Program-made: the position numbers and the translations under genes | DNA from: Lunularia cruciata | Lineage: Eukaryota; Streptophyta; Marchantiopsida; Lunulariales; Lunulariaceae | DNA length: 64,000 bases | Reading direction: 5' to 3' | Assembly (NCBI GenBank): GCA_948567375.1 | Contig: OX419757.1 | Span: 47,058,001-47,122,000, forward strand | Part shown: one piece after another, positions 10,600-21,959 of the stretch | Layout of the letters: every line of letters starts with the position of its first letter | Numbering within the stretch: position 1 is the first letter of the stretch | Notes under the pieces: model-generated | Database searches by the model: none | What the model was told of the DNA's origin: nothing | What the model saw: only the letters and a program-made list of their open reading frames with translations

Positions 10600-13024
10600 G
10601 TGAGGAATCATGGAATTTGGAGGTTAGACGTAATCGCAAGAATCGAAGTCTTGAGCCAACTTTGGATTACATTCTTGGCCTGGAAATGGAATGTCAGTTT
10701 TCCAAGTTTCATGACTGAGATCATCAAGAGCAAGTGTCTCAATGGCCCTAAGGAAGAGGAGAAGAGAGGAAATCTGGCTTGTTGGACAAAGTCGGATTGG
10801 AGATTAGTACTTGGAAGAGAGGCAGGCGTGGAGTAGGGTGCCATGTTCTTGGGGAAGGGAGAGGTAGCCGAAGAAACCCAAGAAGTAAGGGATGCATTCT
10901 CTTCAAAGTGGACAAAGAATGGATACAAGGTTGAGAGTTACAAGGATCCGGTGAAGAGAGGGATTGTGAGTGCTCTCATGGCCATCCTGAAGCTAGAGAG
11001 AATGACGTATGTGATGAAACACTAAGCGGTGTTCTTTCACAAACTATTTGCAGGAGAACCAATCAATTAGGCAAGGTGCTTCCATGGAAGGACGCGACAA
11101 ATGGTGTGGAATCTGCGGGATAAGTCACCTCCACATTACATCGTGCTATTTGTAGCACACTTTTACCTTGGGTTGGATTTGCTCAACTCGGCGGAGCAAA
11201 ATCAAATGGTGTCGCATTTCCATCCCGACTTGAGAAGAGAAGTCGACATAGAGGAGCAGTAGTATATCCTTCAAATCCGAAGCACCAACGAGTACTACAA
11301 GAAGATGGGGAAGAATGTGGAGATAGAAGTGAGTACTCCAAAGTTGAAGAAGCAAAGTTGGCAGGCCAAAGTGAAAGACAAGACAAAACCTCAAAAGACC
11401 AGGAGAGGAAACCCAAGGTGAGGCATGGTGGTGGTGGAGTCAGAAGACGAAGACTCGGAAGGTGAAGACAAAGACTCGGAAGGTGAAGCCGAGTGCAAGT
11501 CCAAAGACTCGGAATGTAAGGAAGAACCAGAGCTAATGCTGCAAAGTGGAGATACGAGTAGCGACAACAATGAAGGTGGAGAAATGACATCGGTACTAGC
11601 TGCTGCAGAGGAGGAAGAAGAAGTTCAGGTAGAGCTCGAGCTAGAAGATAACACGAAGTTGGAGGATGAGATACCTGAGCCCAAAGAGAAGAAGATCACA
11701 ATTCAGAGGGGAGTCCGTTCAAGATGTAAGGTGAAGTGTGAAGTGGGGCCAAGTAAGGTGAAAGAAGAAGTGAATGAAAGCTTGGGAAGCGAGGCGTTGA
11801 TTCCAACACAAAGACTGCAGAGATGAAGGTGAGTATTGGGCAAACAAGAAGTAAGAAGGGAGATTGCAACGCAGGAGGAGATAGTTGCGAGTGATGGAGT
11901 GGAGTACTTGCAGGAGATTGTGTGTCCTTTGTTGGTGAAGTTGGAGCATAGGAAGAAGGAAATGCAGTCAACTTGTCCAAAAGTGAAGACTGTTTTGCAA
12001 GTGTTATCGAGATTGGAAGTAGAGAACTCGGAGTTGAAGAAGATTACAACCCAAGGTGAGGAGGAAAGGGAAGTACTGCAAGCAGAAGCAGTAGTGAAGA
12101 CTCAAGTAATTGAAGACTTGAAGAGAGAAGTGATGTATTGAGAGGAGCTTGTGAAGAAGAGTGACATAGGAGGGAGAGATAGGTGGCAGAGTATGCAATT
12201 TTGAAGTAGTAGTTTGCTGATTCAAGAGTAGAACTTATCCATGCTATGGCGAGGGTAGCAACAAAGGAACAAGAGCTCAATAGAGTCATGGAGAGCGTAG
12301 AAGAGAAGAAGCAACTCTGGCAAAGGGAGTTGGCAATAAGATATAGGGAAGAAGAGAGATTACGAGAGTTACTTTGTAATCAGGTTGAGAAGATTGTGCA
12401 GAAGGAGAAGGAGAAAGAAACAGTGAAAGCCAAGTTCAAAGCAGAGTTGGCAATGTACAGAGAAGATTGGCTTGCAGATTGGGAGCAAGAAAGAAAGATG
12501 CAATTAGAGCCAATGAAGGAGATTGCCTCAGGATGAACGCAATGTTAAGTACAAAGGCCAACGTTTGGATTGAAGAAACAAGGCTGCACAAGTTGAAATT
12601 GTTGGTGCAGGAGACAAGGCGAAGACAGGAAAAAGACATTGATTTGAACGCGCTATTGATAAGTCTAAGGACTCGTGTAGATAGGAAAATACTAGAGGTA
12701 GAAGATAATATTGCAATTAGATTAGACTTAGTAAAGTTGGAGATAGACAAACTTTGGAAGGATGTTAGAGCCAAACCCGAAGTAGATGAAGTAGGAGTAC
12801 AAATGTCTTTGGAGTTACTATTGGAGACATTAGAGAAGAGTGGGTCGGGAGATAAGGAGTTAGAAAGATTTCCCACTAGTGAAATTTCAGATTAGGAAAG
12901 AGAACTATTAGATTTGGTAGAAGATGTAGGAGTTATGAAACCCGAAGACAGAGTAGTGGGAAGTAAATTTACTTTGGGTTTGGGTTTGAAAGCTGAGGAA
13001 GAAGTAGATATCGGATCGGACTAG
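10600..13024 (+). pseudogene. LTR-encoded accessory protein, decayed copy
   Basis: Orthologous to the frame described at 22749-25187. In order: conserved N-terminal domain (10600-11170, with TYVMKH near 11000), Lys/Arg-rich stretch (near 11390), acidic Glu/Asp/Ser-rich segment (11425-11560), the motif DGVEYLQEIVCPLL (near 11900), then a long Glu/Lys-rich coiled coil (11990-12880) and the common C-terminal end VDIGSD-stop. It is interrupted by nonsense codons at positions where other copies have CAA, CAG, CGA or TGG, and by frameshifts between 12141 and 12500. Not recognised as a known family. Confidence 0.7.
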
Positions 13025-13822
13025 TAATAGTTTTGAGATTTGAAGAGGCAGATATGAAGAGATGCATTGTCATTTTGGATCTGTAGGTTAGAAGAGTTGT
13101 TGTAGAACGGTATAGTTGTTAGAACTATCTATTTGTTGACTACTTAAGAGTGGCATTCGTAGAGAAATGTTGTTCAATGCTCATAATTTTGAGAATAGAT
13201 AAAGCAAAGTGCTGTGAAGCAGTGCTCGTTGCTTGAGCTTTATTTCAAGTATCAGTTTTGAGATTGTGTTTGTGAGTGTGTGGAGAAATTCAAAGTGCAA
13301 GTCAGTGTGCTTGTTGGATGTTGGATTTTGTAACCTTGATCTTCATTCTGTGTGTTTGATCCTGAGTGAAGTGCAATCGAAGCAATGCCTTGATAGTTTT
13401 GAGAGGAATTGTAGTGTTGGTAGTATTCTGCATTTGTGAGTGTAGTGCAAGGTTGATGTGAAGCAATTTTGATCGAGGAAGTTGTGCCTTCAATGGAGGG
13501 GTGGAACAAAATTCTAAGGCAAAGTCGTTTTGCAGTGAAGGGCCATTTTCGGGAGAGCTTGAATCATCACAATCAAGATTGTTTGGAAAGTTTTGATAAA
13601 GTTGTGATTAAGGAGTGTGAAATTTGTGACAAGACTGCGAGTTAGTGCTTCTTACTCTCTTTTGGATGTGGTTTCTACCTAAGAGATTAAAGAAGAACTC
13701 AAGAAGAACTAAGTTGTTACGTTGAATTTGTATTTGGACATTTCTGACTTGTATCTCTGCGAGAACAAACTTTACTTACCCAATTACCGCAAAAGTGATA
13801 TTTGCCAGGTTGTCACAAACCT

Positions 13823-14395
13823 ACACTGATATAATATATCCTTATCATGAGGAGCAAGAGCCCAAAATACTATCTTGGACTTGTCCTCCTCCTTGATTGG
13901 TAATTGATGATATCCTACTCAAAGATCTAAAGTACTAAAGCCCTTTGCTTGCCCAATTGCACCAAAGATCCACTCAAATGTAGGCATGGCATACCAATCA
14001 GCCCTAGTCTATTGGTTGCTAGGATGGTAATCTCCACACAAATGCCTATTTGTGTAGTTGCCATGCAGATCCTTCTTGGCTGGCATCATTGTAGCTTAAG
14101 CATACTCTTGATGTGAAATCTCCACCAAACCAACCTCAAAAGGGTCACTACTATGGTCTGAATCAATGCTATCTCCATGGTCTTTCTATATTTGTAGGGA
14201 CATCAAAAGATTGGTGTATCACTGATCGGCTCAATTCAAAAACCAAGTCTTTTTTAAAACACCCAAAACATTCATACATAAGGTAAAATAACTCATGTAG
14301 CTCCTCAAAAACCTCAAGTTCCAAGATGTCATCAACAATAAGGTGGCTTTTTTACTGAATCCTATCATAAGCACATTTTAGAACCTCGCTAAGTA
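13823..14395 (-). pseudogene. E1 polyprotein: linker and RT N-half
   Basis: Minus-strand translation reads PAKKDLHGNY, then RHLCGDYHPSN, WIFGAIGQAKGFSTLDL, VGYHQLPIKEEDKSKIVFWA and APHDKDILYQC. This is the finger/palm region of a gypsy RT, with the catalytic Asp in TLDL. It continues at 10015 after the solo LTR. The 14130-14395 part connects the methyltransferase-like domain to RT and is poorly preserved, with phase changes. Confidence 0.8.
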
Positions 14396-15035
14396 AGGTT
14401 TGTCCTCCAAAGACAAACACAATGAGCATGTGATCCCACTTTGCATGCATCTAACAACATGGCAGGTCCCATCCAAGAATGGACCTGATGTGTACTCACC
14501 ACCAGCCAAGTATAATAATTACCCATCAAAGGAACATTCTCCAAAATATAGGCTAGAGAAACAAATTGATGAACCTAAAGATGTTGTAGTATATGTAACA
14601 TCTCCTAAAACACACCAAGACAAGGATCTTAGAGACTTTGATCTTAGCTGGTATGTGTATATCCTGAACAAGGCCATCCAAAAATCACCAAATGAATGGG
14701 ACCATGTCTCTCCAAATCATGCACTGCTAGCAAGGAAATGTCTATTGGTAGGATCTTCTAGTAACCCTTGATTGTTGGCATTGGTAATAACTTAGGAAAT
14801 TGATAGGCCAAGTGTGCCACATGATGTAGAAAGACTTACCTAACAATCTCATCTCTCTCCACATACAAGTATCTTTGTACTTGCATACTTGCTTGTAATA
14901 TTGCAGCTAGTCTAGTGCTAATCCCACCAAACAATTCCAATAGACATACTCTCTCTACTAGATTATGCAAAGCAATGAGTGTTGTATCCAAAGGTGAAAA
15001 TATGATAGACTTTGGAAGCTCATCCTTAGACTAAT
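14396..15035 (-). pseudogene. Cytosine-5 DNA methyltransferase-like domain in E1
   Basis: One minus-strand frame shows the ordered motifs of C5-cytosine methyltransferases: motif I LLELFGGISTRLAA (near 14943), the SAM-pocket acidic region YLYVERDE, and motif IV FGWPCSGYT with the catalytic Cys codon at 14670-14668. Next come a DPCLGVF-EMLHILQHL block resembling the DPRS-LFxE helix, motif VI ENV (14541-14533) and motif VIII-like AHCVCLWRTNL (near 14410). The domain sits N-terminal to RT in the same polyprotein order and orientation. Members transfer methyl groups from SAM to cytosine C5. The family's usual PCQ is PCS here and five or more stops interrupt it, so this copy is inactive. The target-recognition part is not identifiable. 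Confidence 0.75.
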
Positions 15036-15240
15036 CTCCTTATGGTACAAAGGCTCCACTCTAAGCCTATTGCACCAACTAATCTACATGTTGTTGCAAT
15101 GCCTCCTCAAAACTCCACAATGGAACATCCAAGGTGGATGAAACAATCCCACTTGTACTTCAAATCTAAGTGATCTCCTTTGGTATTAGAGTATCCTCTG
15201 CATGTACATTCTCCTTCAATAAGTCACTAGGCTAAGTAAC
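15036..15240 (-). pseudogene. E1 polyprotein segment upstream of the methyltransferase domain
   Basis: The same minus-strand frame continues upstream through SFEEALQQHVD and STLDVPLW to about 15240, where A-family sequence begins abruptly. No gag or protease motif of E is visible, so E1 is 5'-truncated here. Confidence 0.45.
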
Positions 15241-15808
15241 AAAACTACTAAACTTCACTTTGTTTGAGTTGGGCCTTGTGTTGCTTTAATATCGTGACCA
15301 GAGTATTGGTGGTCTTGACCCGAAGTTCTTTGGGTTTACCCACCTTAGCTTGTATCAGGTCCTTTACTTTGGATCTGATATTTGCTGGAAAAATTAGAGG
15401 CTTTGTCTTTGTATCCTCCTCCAAACTCATATCCCGAGTTCTTTGCACTACTTCTAGGATTTCCTTCTATTAAGCTTTAGCTTTGGCCTTTGCAAGAATC
15501 TTCTCCTCCTTTGTAGAAAGAATTGCTTTTGGGTGCAATCTCTTTGCCTTGCATGAAAACAAGGAAGTAGTACTCAATTCTTTGGGATCATGCTTCATCT
15601 TGCACGTGCGTGTCTCAACTTTCAAAACTTTGAGGTCCAACAATTCTCCTTCAAGAGGCAGACTCCCTTCTTGAGGTCTTGCTTCCTCAAGTGTTATACA
15701 ATTTACAACATTGTCCTCTTTCAATTGAAGTGCTGCACGCTCAATTGGAGTCTGTACATATTCTACATGCGGCTTTGGGTTAGGTGGATGAGGACACTGG
15801 TTACCCAT
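15241..15808 (-). pseudogene. A-family gag/protease-linker fragment
   Basis: Minus-strand translation gives NQCPHPPNPKPHVEYVQTP (end of the last zinc knuckle), a CITLEEARPQEGSLPLEGE segment, a KAKRLHPKAIL segment and IRSKVKDLIQAKVGKPKE. These are collinear with 29450-30020 of the complete A element. It is cut at 15808 by the D2 repeat and ends near 15241 against E1. The fragment has only a few breaks. Confidence 0.85.
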
Positions 15809-17200
15809 TGTCACGGGGTTTTGTCCTCAAGAGTGCACCGGGCACCTGGCTGCTCGTCCTTAGTTACAATTGGTGTCGATGACTTGAGTCTTCCAAAAGT
15901 TTGATATTCTCTTCCTTTTTTGGTATAGCTGGCAGGCTTGTTCTAATAGGTTGGGTTGTTCTAATTGTTCCTTGGGTAGGTTTCTCCCAGGGTTTGTATG
16001 TTGGATCTTGTAGCCTAAAGTTGATCTAAAGTGTTCAATTGTGTTTGGTTGTGTTTGGCCTAGTAGCTCTATTCCTATAAAGTATCACTTTCAGTTCTCT
16101 TTTATGTTTGGGTCTATGGGTTTGGCTCTTGGCTCAGATAAATTCCTAAGACAGCTCTGGTGAGAATTGTGACATAGCCGCAAGCAATTAATGGTGGTCA
16201 AACCCGGCTGTATCGATCACTGAACTGTGCAATCATATAGAATGGACCAAGAGCTCCCAAATGCAGCCCTTCCCTTGACAATATCCATAATTCAGAGTAC
16301 ATTTATATCCGTTCATGAATCATCCTCTTCAACCGATCATACAACTATAGGTTAAACAAGACAAACAACTCTTTTCTATGGAGTGACCATTCCTAATTTA
16401 TCATCTGGGCAATCGAGACATTCCAACTGAGCATCCAAACTTGCCCAATCACGTGCAAACAATCTTCTCAACTCCTTCTCTTTTATCAAACTGTCACTCA
16501 CCACTCGGCATTTGAATCCTCTCCTTCTCTTCTCTTTGCCCTGTCACTTCAGCATCAGACCTTCACATCAACTTCAAGAAATTGGCCTCTCTATCTTCTG
16601 CCCAACATCAGCCATTCCCCAACCTTCATGAACTGCTCTGTTGTCTCCAATTCTCTTGGTCTTCACTGTAAAGCTTGAAAATTCCTCTCTGTTTGTCTCT
16701 CTTGGTTCACTCTCAAACCTTCACAACAAAATTTGGAAACTCTTCCTTTTTGTACAGTCCAGCCCATTACCTACAAAATTCCCTTCCTTTCTTCACTCCC
16801 TGTCCTAGTTCCTATCCATACCAGGTTTCATTTGAAGCATTCTCTAGGCTCCTTTGTTCAATTGAAGCATTTCCTAACTGATTATATTCCCCTTTTCTTT
16901 TGTCCTCCTATCACAGCAACAATCATCAACTTTTGAAATTTTTCTCCTGTCCAATTCCCTCACAGCAACAACTCATCAACTTTCAAAATTGCTCTCCTGT
17001 CCAGTTCTTGTCTAGACCAGCCAGCAGCAAACTTTGAAAATCCTCTCTCTCACACACACCTTCATTGTCCAAGGCAAACTCAAAAATTCTCCTTCTTCTT
17101 CACTGTTCTTGCCATAGACCTGGCCTTCAAAAATTGCTTTCTCTAGTTCTCTTGTCAATCAAGACATCCCTAAAAATTTTTCTCCTTGAGACTGAACTTT
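15809..17200 (+). mobile_element. D2: pyrimidine-rich repeat, probably LTR-type (right edge approximate)
   Basis: It starts TGTCACGGGG inside the A-family gag fragment. The first 45 bp (through GTGCACCGGGCACCTGGCTG) match the minus-strand start of D1 at 40891, and a block with ACCCGGC, TCATATAGA and GAGCTCC is shared further in. The interior from 16440 to 17130 is a long C/T-rich tract with CTCTCCTGTCCA-like words, which parallels the C/T-rich strand of D1. No coding capacity is seen. It is most simply a solo LTR or a non-autonomous (LARD-like) element. No target duplication was identified because the right end merges with E2 near 17200. Confidence 0.5.
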
Positions 17201-17297
17201 CTTCTATTCTTTTGGGAAAATTCCCTATTGCATAGGCCACACTATCTTGAGAGTGCGTGAGGTTTTGCCATCTAGAATCCTTGCGTTGGAAGTACAT
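17201..17297 (+). pseudogene. E2 polyprotein fragment left of the solo LTR
   Basis: Translation includes PHYLES then, after a 1-bp shift, EVLPSRILALEVH. This aligns with PHYLES and LLMLEG in E1 (near 7790-7735). It continues at 19223 once the solo LTR is removed. Confidence 0.65.
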
Positions 17298-17678
17298 TGT
17301 GGTACCCACATTTTTCATTTGGGACGAGTTTTGAAGAAGAAGTGCCTTGCTAAAACCAAATTCAAATCAAATGGAGAAGAAATGAGAGGAAATTTGTATT
17401 TTGATCGAGCTCAAGGAAGTCTACTTTGTGTCAGATGAAGAGGGACTCAGCCAGGATTGAAAGAGGGCAGACCCAAAGGAGGAATGGATGTTATAGGTCG
17501 AGATTCTTGCAGGGACTATATCTCAATGTTCACGAGTTCAAATCAAGCATGCTATATCTCGTTGCAAATGTCTTGTTTAGGGCTTTCCGTTGCTACCAAA
17601 ATCACAAATTTTGGAGGTCTATAGAAGAAGTTACAAGTATTTGAAGTTTTGGGAGTAGATGTACATAGTAAGTTAGTG

Positions 17679-17755
17679 TCTTTGGACTTGAGTCTTTGGA
17701 CTTTGGACTTCAGACTTCAGACTTCGGACTTTGGACTTCAGACTTTGGACTTCAG
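17679..17755 (+). repeat. Short tandem repeat of GGACTT(C/T)(A/G)G-type units
   Basis: TTTGGACTT, CAGACTT and CGGACTT units alternate about ten times in 77 bp inside the solo LTR. Other LTR copies lack it, so it expanded in this subfamily. Confidence 0.7.
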
Positions 17756-18080
17756 GTTTACAAAACTTTGGGTTAGAAGTTTCTTTGCCTCAAGACAAAG
17801 ATGACTGTATCTGAGGTAGTCGGACCTCGGAGTGCAACGAAGATGACTTTGGGAATCTTGCCAGAGGCATTAGAGAGAGTTAGGATAGAGAAAGAATAGA
17901 TAGTTAGGATACCCATGACTTCAATTTCAATTTTAATTGAAGATAAAATAGGAATTGAAGGAGAAGTAGCAGTAGTGAATAAACCTTAAGTGCAAGATCA
18001 GATTGTAAGTGTCTTTGTGTGAATTACATGAGTGATTAGGAGAAAGTGGGTTACAAATTGAAGGCGTAGATAGTGTACCT

Positions 18081-18389
18081 ATGCTTTCAATTACAATTCT
18101 TGATGAGGATATAGTAGAATTAGCAAAGGAATTGATAGTAGCTAGGCCCGATGTTGCAGAAGTAGGAATTCAAGTGTCATCGGACTTATTATTAAAGACA
18201 TTAGAGAAGATTGGGTTAGCAGATGAAGATATAGATGAATTAGCCATGAGCTTAATTGTAGTTCCTAGTGTAGAAGTAGTAGAAATAGTGCAGGAATTGG
18301 TAGAATTGGCTATACCCAAAGAAGGAGAAGTAGTAGGAAGATCATCTGGTTTGGAAGCCGATGATGAGGTAGACATTGGATCGGGATAA
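18081..18389 (+). pseudogene. C-terminal part of the LTR-encoded frame, subfamily 3
   Basis: Its 102 codons contain two similar halves (VAEVGIQVSSDLLLKTLEKI followed by a repeated ELAM-like segment) and end DEVDIGSG-stop, the same end as the other LTR copies (VDIGSD or VDIGSE). The upstream coiled-coil and N-terminal domain are absent or unrecognisable here. Confidence 0.55.
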
Positions 18390-19222
18390 GTAACATATTT
18401 TGAGATAGGAAGAGGCAGATATGAAGAGATGGATTGTTGGTTTGGATCTGTAGGTACAAAGAGATGTTAGGAAGCGGTGCATAAGTAGGAAGAACTGCCA
18501 TTTGCTTCAGTATTTAAGGGGAGCATTCACAATACTATGTTGTTTAGTATTCATATTTCTGAAGATAGATAAAGTGAAGTGATGTTTTTAGTGCATCGCT
18601 TGAGCTTAATTCCGATTGTCAATTCTGTGTTCCAATTCAATTCCAATTGTCAACTCACAAACACACACGTGTTTGTGAGTGTGTGGAGAATTTTGAAGTG
18701 CAAGTCAGTGTGACTGTGGATGTTGGATTTTGCAGCCTTGATCTTCATTTTGTGTATTTGATCCTAAGTGAAGTGCATCGGAGCAATGCCTTGATAGATT
18801 TGAGAGGAATTGTAGTGTTGGTAGTATTCTGCATTTGTGAGTGCAACACGAAGTTGATGTGAAGCAATTTTGATCGAGGAAGTTGTGCCTTCAGTGGAGG
18901 GGTGGAACACAATTTTGAGATGAAATCATTCTTCATAGTGAAGTGCTTTCTTTGAGAGAATCTGAATCATCACAATCAAGAGTTGTTTGGACAGAATTTG
19001 CTATGTTGTGATTATGAGTGTGTAGTCGTGACAAGTTGTCAAGATTGTGAGCTTGTTACTCTCTTCTGGGTGTAGTTTCTACCTGAGAGATTAAAGAAGA
19101 AATCAAGAAGAACTACAAGTTACTATTTGATTTTGTATTTGACCAATTCTGAATTGTATCTCTACGGGAACAAACTTTACTTACCCAATTACGGCAAAAG
19201 TGATATTTGCCGGGTTGTCACA

Positions 19223-19473
19223 AACATGGTGGTGTTGTTTGGAAGGATCACGTGCACAATTGTACACCATGCCACCTCCCAAAAATTGATGGTATTATGG
19301 ACCCAAGCTTGGCACTTGTATGTGTAGGCTTGAGGTGTATGTTATGTGGCTCTTCTAGCAGAGCTGCTACTATGTTAGTGTGTGATAGCTATTTGAGAGG
19401 ATGGCATATGGTATGTATGACTCCTCCTCTCATGATGATTCCTCAAGAATAGTGGTTATGTACTAGATGTACT
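19223..19473 (+). pseudogene. E2 polyprotein C-terminus with PHD finger
   Basis: The frame reads VVWKDHVHN, then APCHLP-type sequence (here TPCHLPK), MDPSLALV, and the PHD finger CMLCG, LVCDSYLRGWHMVC, TPPL, WLCTRC, followed by Thr and a TGA stop. The Cys4-His-Cys3 ligand pattern is complete except that CDxC has become CDSY, a G-to-A change. One TAG precedes WLCTRC. The end coincides with that of E1, confirming this as the polyprotein terminus. E2 is in opposite orientation to E1. Confidence 0.8.
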
Positions 19474-19645
19474 TGACCTATAGCTTGTTTATTCTTTATA
19501 TGGTAGAGATTGCAGACAACCAACTAACAATGGGACTCCATAGCACCTGGCCTTCTGATCTTTTCCCATCATAAGGTATACCATATACTTGGAGTAGGTG
19601 GCTGTTTAGAGTTAGAGGGACCTAACCGCCAGCTAGGAGGACGAT

Positions 19646-20300
19646 TGTGGCACTTTAGAGTCTATGTATGAGTTATGTGTGAGTTATGCTTCTATAGTGT
19701 ATGATGCTGATAGCAATGTATGTTGTGTAGCAATGTATATACGCACAATAACTATCATGCCATTTGTAGTGTCGCATCTAGATTACTTGGACATTGGAGT
19801 TGCAATGATAGTAGTTAGAGGTATTCTAGCAGTTTCCAATAGACTACTTTCCGACGGTCAGATTTTGTGTTTGGGGTACTGAATTCACGGTGGGGCCCAC
19901 CATCACTTTGCACCGTTTGCACCATCAAGTGTGCCATCAGCAAGACTGTAAGGGTTTCAGACCTAGCTCAAATCCAGGGGTATACTTTCAAAGTGCAGCT
20001 CTAGAGAGCTCACTTCTTTGATGTTGAGCTTTTGAGTTCCTGGCTATGGCGGATAGAGGCTGGCAAGCATCACTTGGATTCTCTTAGCTAGAGTGAGTAT
20101 GGCTTGACTATAATCAGTGTCTAGTTGTTGGTAGTTTATAGAGTGACAAATCAAATATTGATCTGGGTTTAGTTGATTCGAGAGTTGTAAACAATCTGAT
20201 TATTGTGGCACTTTAGACTATATATATGACTTATGTGTGAGTTGTGCTTCTATAGTATATGATGTTGACAACAATGTATATATGCACAACACCCCACACT
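19646..20300 (+). mobile_element. 3' LTR of element E2 (right edge approximate)
   Basis: It starts TGTGGCACTTTAGAG after the purine-rich AGCTAGGAGGACGAT, 172 bp past the polyprotein stop. The first 85 bp are repeated from 20205 on, about 558 bp downstream, exactly as in E1. The inner segment near 19880-20100 aligns with 6900-7150 in reverse complement. The right end is not defined. Confidence 0.6.
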
Positions 20301-20741
20301 TCACATAGCCTCATGCCTCTTAGAAGATATCCAAGAGAACTTAGATGATAAAGAGGGCTGCATTGGGGCTTATTGAGGCATCTTCAGAGTTTAGCTAATG
20401 CTCTAGGAATTTTTTTTGAAGAATATGAACTAAGTCATCCTATATCAGCCAAATATAGCCTAATTGAGACCAATAATTACAAAAATTATTTACCTAAGAT
20501 GACACCTACTATACACTTTTGGTCTTGTTTGAGACTTTCATTATTGTTGCTCCTTCCAAGCCTTCCACTCATTCTAGTTGACTACAATCACCATCCCTTC
20601 CAAGTTGAAAGGTTGTATACTAACCACAAGCATGCAATTCACCTTACATAATGTGTGTTAGGACATGTTCCCATCATAGTGCCACATATGCAATATTGTT
20701 TTTGCTAGTGTTTGGACCTCTCTTTAAAGGATAAGAACAAG
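20301..20741. other. Unassigned stretch between E2 and the copia relic
   Basis: No supported coding frame. It may include the 5' leader of the copia relic, but I see no LTR end or primer site. Confidence 0.4.
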
Positions 20742-21959
20742 ATGGCAGTCATGAGGACTAGAGGTGCCAAATTTGAGATTGCCAAGTACAATGAATGCTT
20801 TGATTGTCTCCTATAGGAGTGTCAAGTGAAAGGCATGCTCAAGGCTAATGGTTTTAGGAAATTGTTGAGACCCAAGGCCAATTTGATGTCAGAGGATGAT
20901 TGGAACAACATGCAGGAGATAGATGTACACATAATGGTTTTACATTTGTATTGACATGTCATAAAACAATTGGGTGAGTACAAGGACAACATTACTTTTT
21001 TTTTATGAGCTACAATAGAAGTACCATCAAAAAGAGTTATCCAATCTTCTCTACACATCCTTGAAGCTTATGAGCTTCAAGATGAAGGACAATGGCCCCA
21101 AGATACAAGATCATAGTAACACCTTCAATTATCTTGTTGTGGACTTGTAGAATCTTGGAGAGGACCCAAGTAATGAGAGAAAGGCTCTCCACCTATTGAG
21201 TTCTCTCCCTATGTCCTACCAATCCTTGTCACCAGTATTACTACATCATGATAGGAAGACCATACAATAAGGTGGTGATTGCTCCATTAGTAGATGATAT
21301 TCAACAAAAGATATTGTTACCTTCTCAACCCTTGACTTCTTTAGGAACAATGTTAAACATGAATCATGGAAGGACTCAACAGCGGATAGATGGTAAGGAA
21401 TAAAGATCTAAGACTAGATCTTGGTCTAGGGGAAGATCCCAAGACCATAAGACTATGCTCTATTGGAAGTGTGGCAAAGTTGGCCACCTCAAGAGAGATT
21501 GTCATGGCAAAGAAGTCAAGCCTTCTTTAGCAAATGTGGCAAAAGATAATAAGGTAGAAGAAGAGTGCAACTTGCTTAATGATGACTATGCTCTAAGATG
21601 CCACCGGTATGTCCTTTGCACTTTATTTCAACAAAGAAGAGATGAATGGATTCTAGATTATGCATGTTCATACCATATGTGTTACAGAAGAGAGTTCTTT
21701 AGCTTTTACTCAATATCAAATGGTTCAGTTTTGATAGGGAATCATCACCCTTGTCAAATTGTAGGCATTAGATCTCTAAGATTCAAATGTTTGATGGTCT
21801 TGTGCGCACATTGACTAATGTCATGCATATTCTTGACATGAGGAAGAACTTGATATCTCTTGGCATGTTAGACACAAATGGTCATCAATGTAAAATTAGT
21901 TGATGGTGTACTTTGAGTCATGGCTAAGAGAAAAGTCATCTTGAAGGGAAATAGGCACA
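20742..21959 (+). pseudogene. Ty1/copia gag and protease relic
   Basis: It opens MAVMRTRGAKFEIAKYNE, the usual copia gag start, and continues with LGEYKDNITFF and the LLSSLPMSYQSL-type segment. The zinc knuckle near 21455 reads YWKCGKVGHLKRDC; its first Cys is now Tyr. The protease core near 21640 is EWILDYACSYHM (usually DSACSYHM), followed by VLIGNHHPCQIVGI and a gag-pre-integrase segment with RKNLISLGML. Several stops and one shift are present. It ends at 21959 where the A element begins, and no continuation is seen on the other side. Copia pol downstream is absent. Confidence 0.8.

Larger units (their letters stand above)
10021..13817 (+). mobile_element. Full-length solo LTR of the A family (3.8 kb)
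   Basis: It starts TGTGGTGCACACA and ends GGTTGTCACA, and is flanked by the perfect 5-bp target duplication AACCT (10016-10020 and 13818-13822). Removing the LTR and one AACCT restores an uninterrupted RT codon phase in E1, proving insertion into it. The sequence is collinear with the LTRs of the element at 21960-34784 and carries the same long internal reading frame. It arose by LTR-LTR recombination that deleted the internal region of a complete insertion. Confidence 0.95.
17298..19222 (+). mobile_element. Solo LTR, third A-type subfamily (1.9 kb)
   Basis: It starts TGTGGTACCCACA and ends CCGGGTTGTCACA. The flanking 5-mers TACAT (17293-17297) and AACAT (19223-19227) differ by one base and are read as the target duplication, because the E2 frame continues directly across the insertion. 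The 5' third is diverged from the other LTRs and shortened. It holds a local short-unit repeat and only the C-terminal part of the LTR frame. Confidence 0.85.

Noticed and set aside
14400-14771. Plus-strand 123-codon frame
   Set aside because: Antisense to the methyltransferase-like domain; the minus strand carries the ordered motifs.
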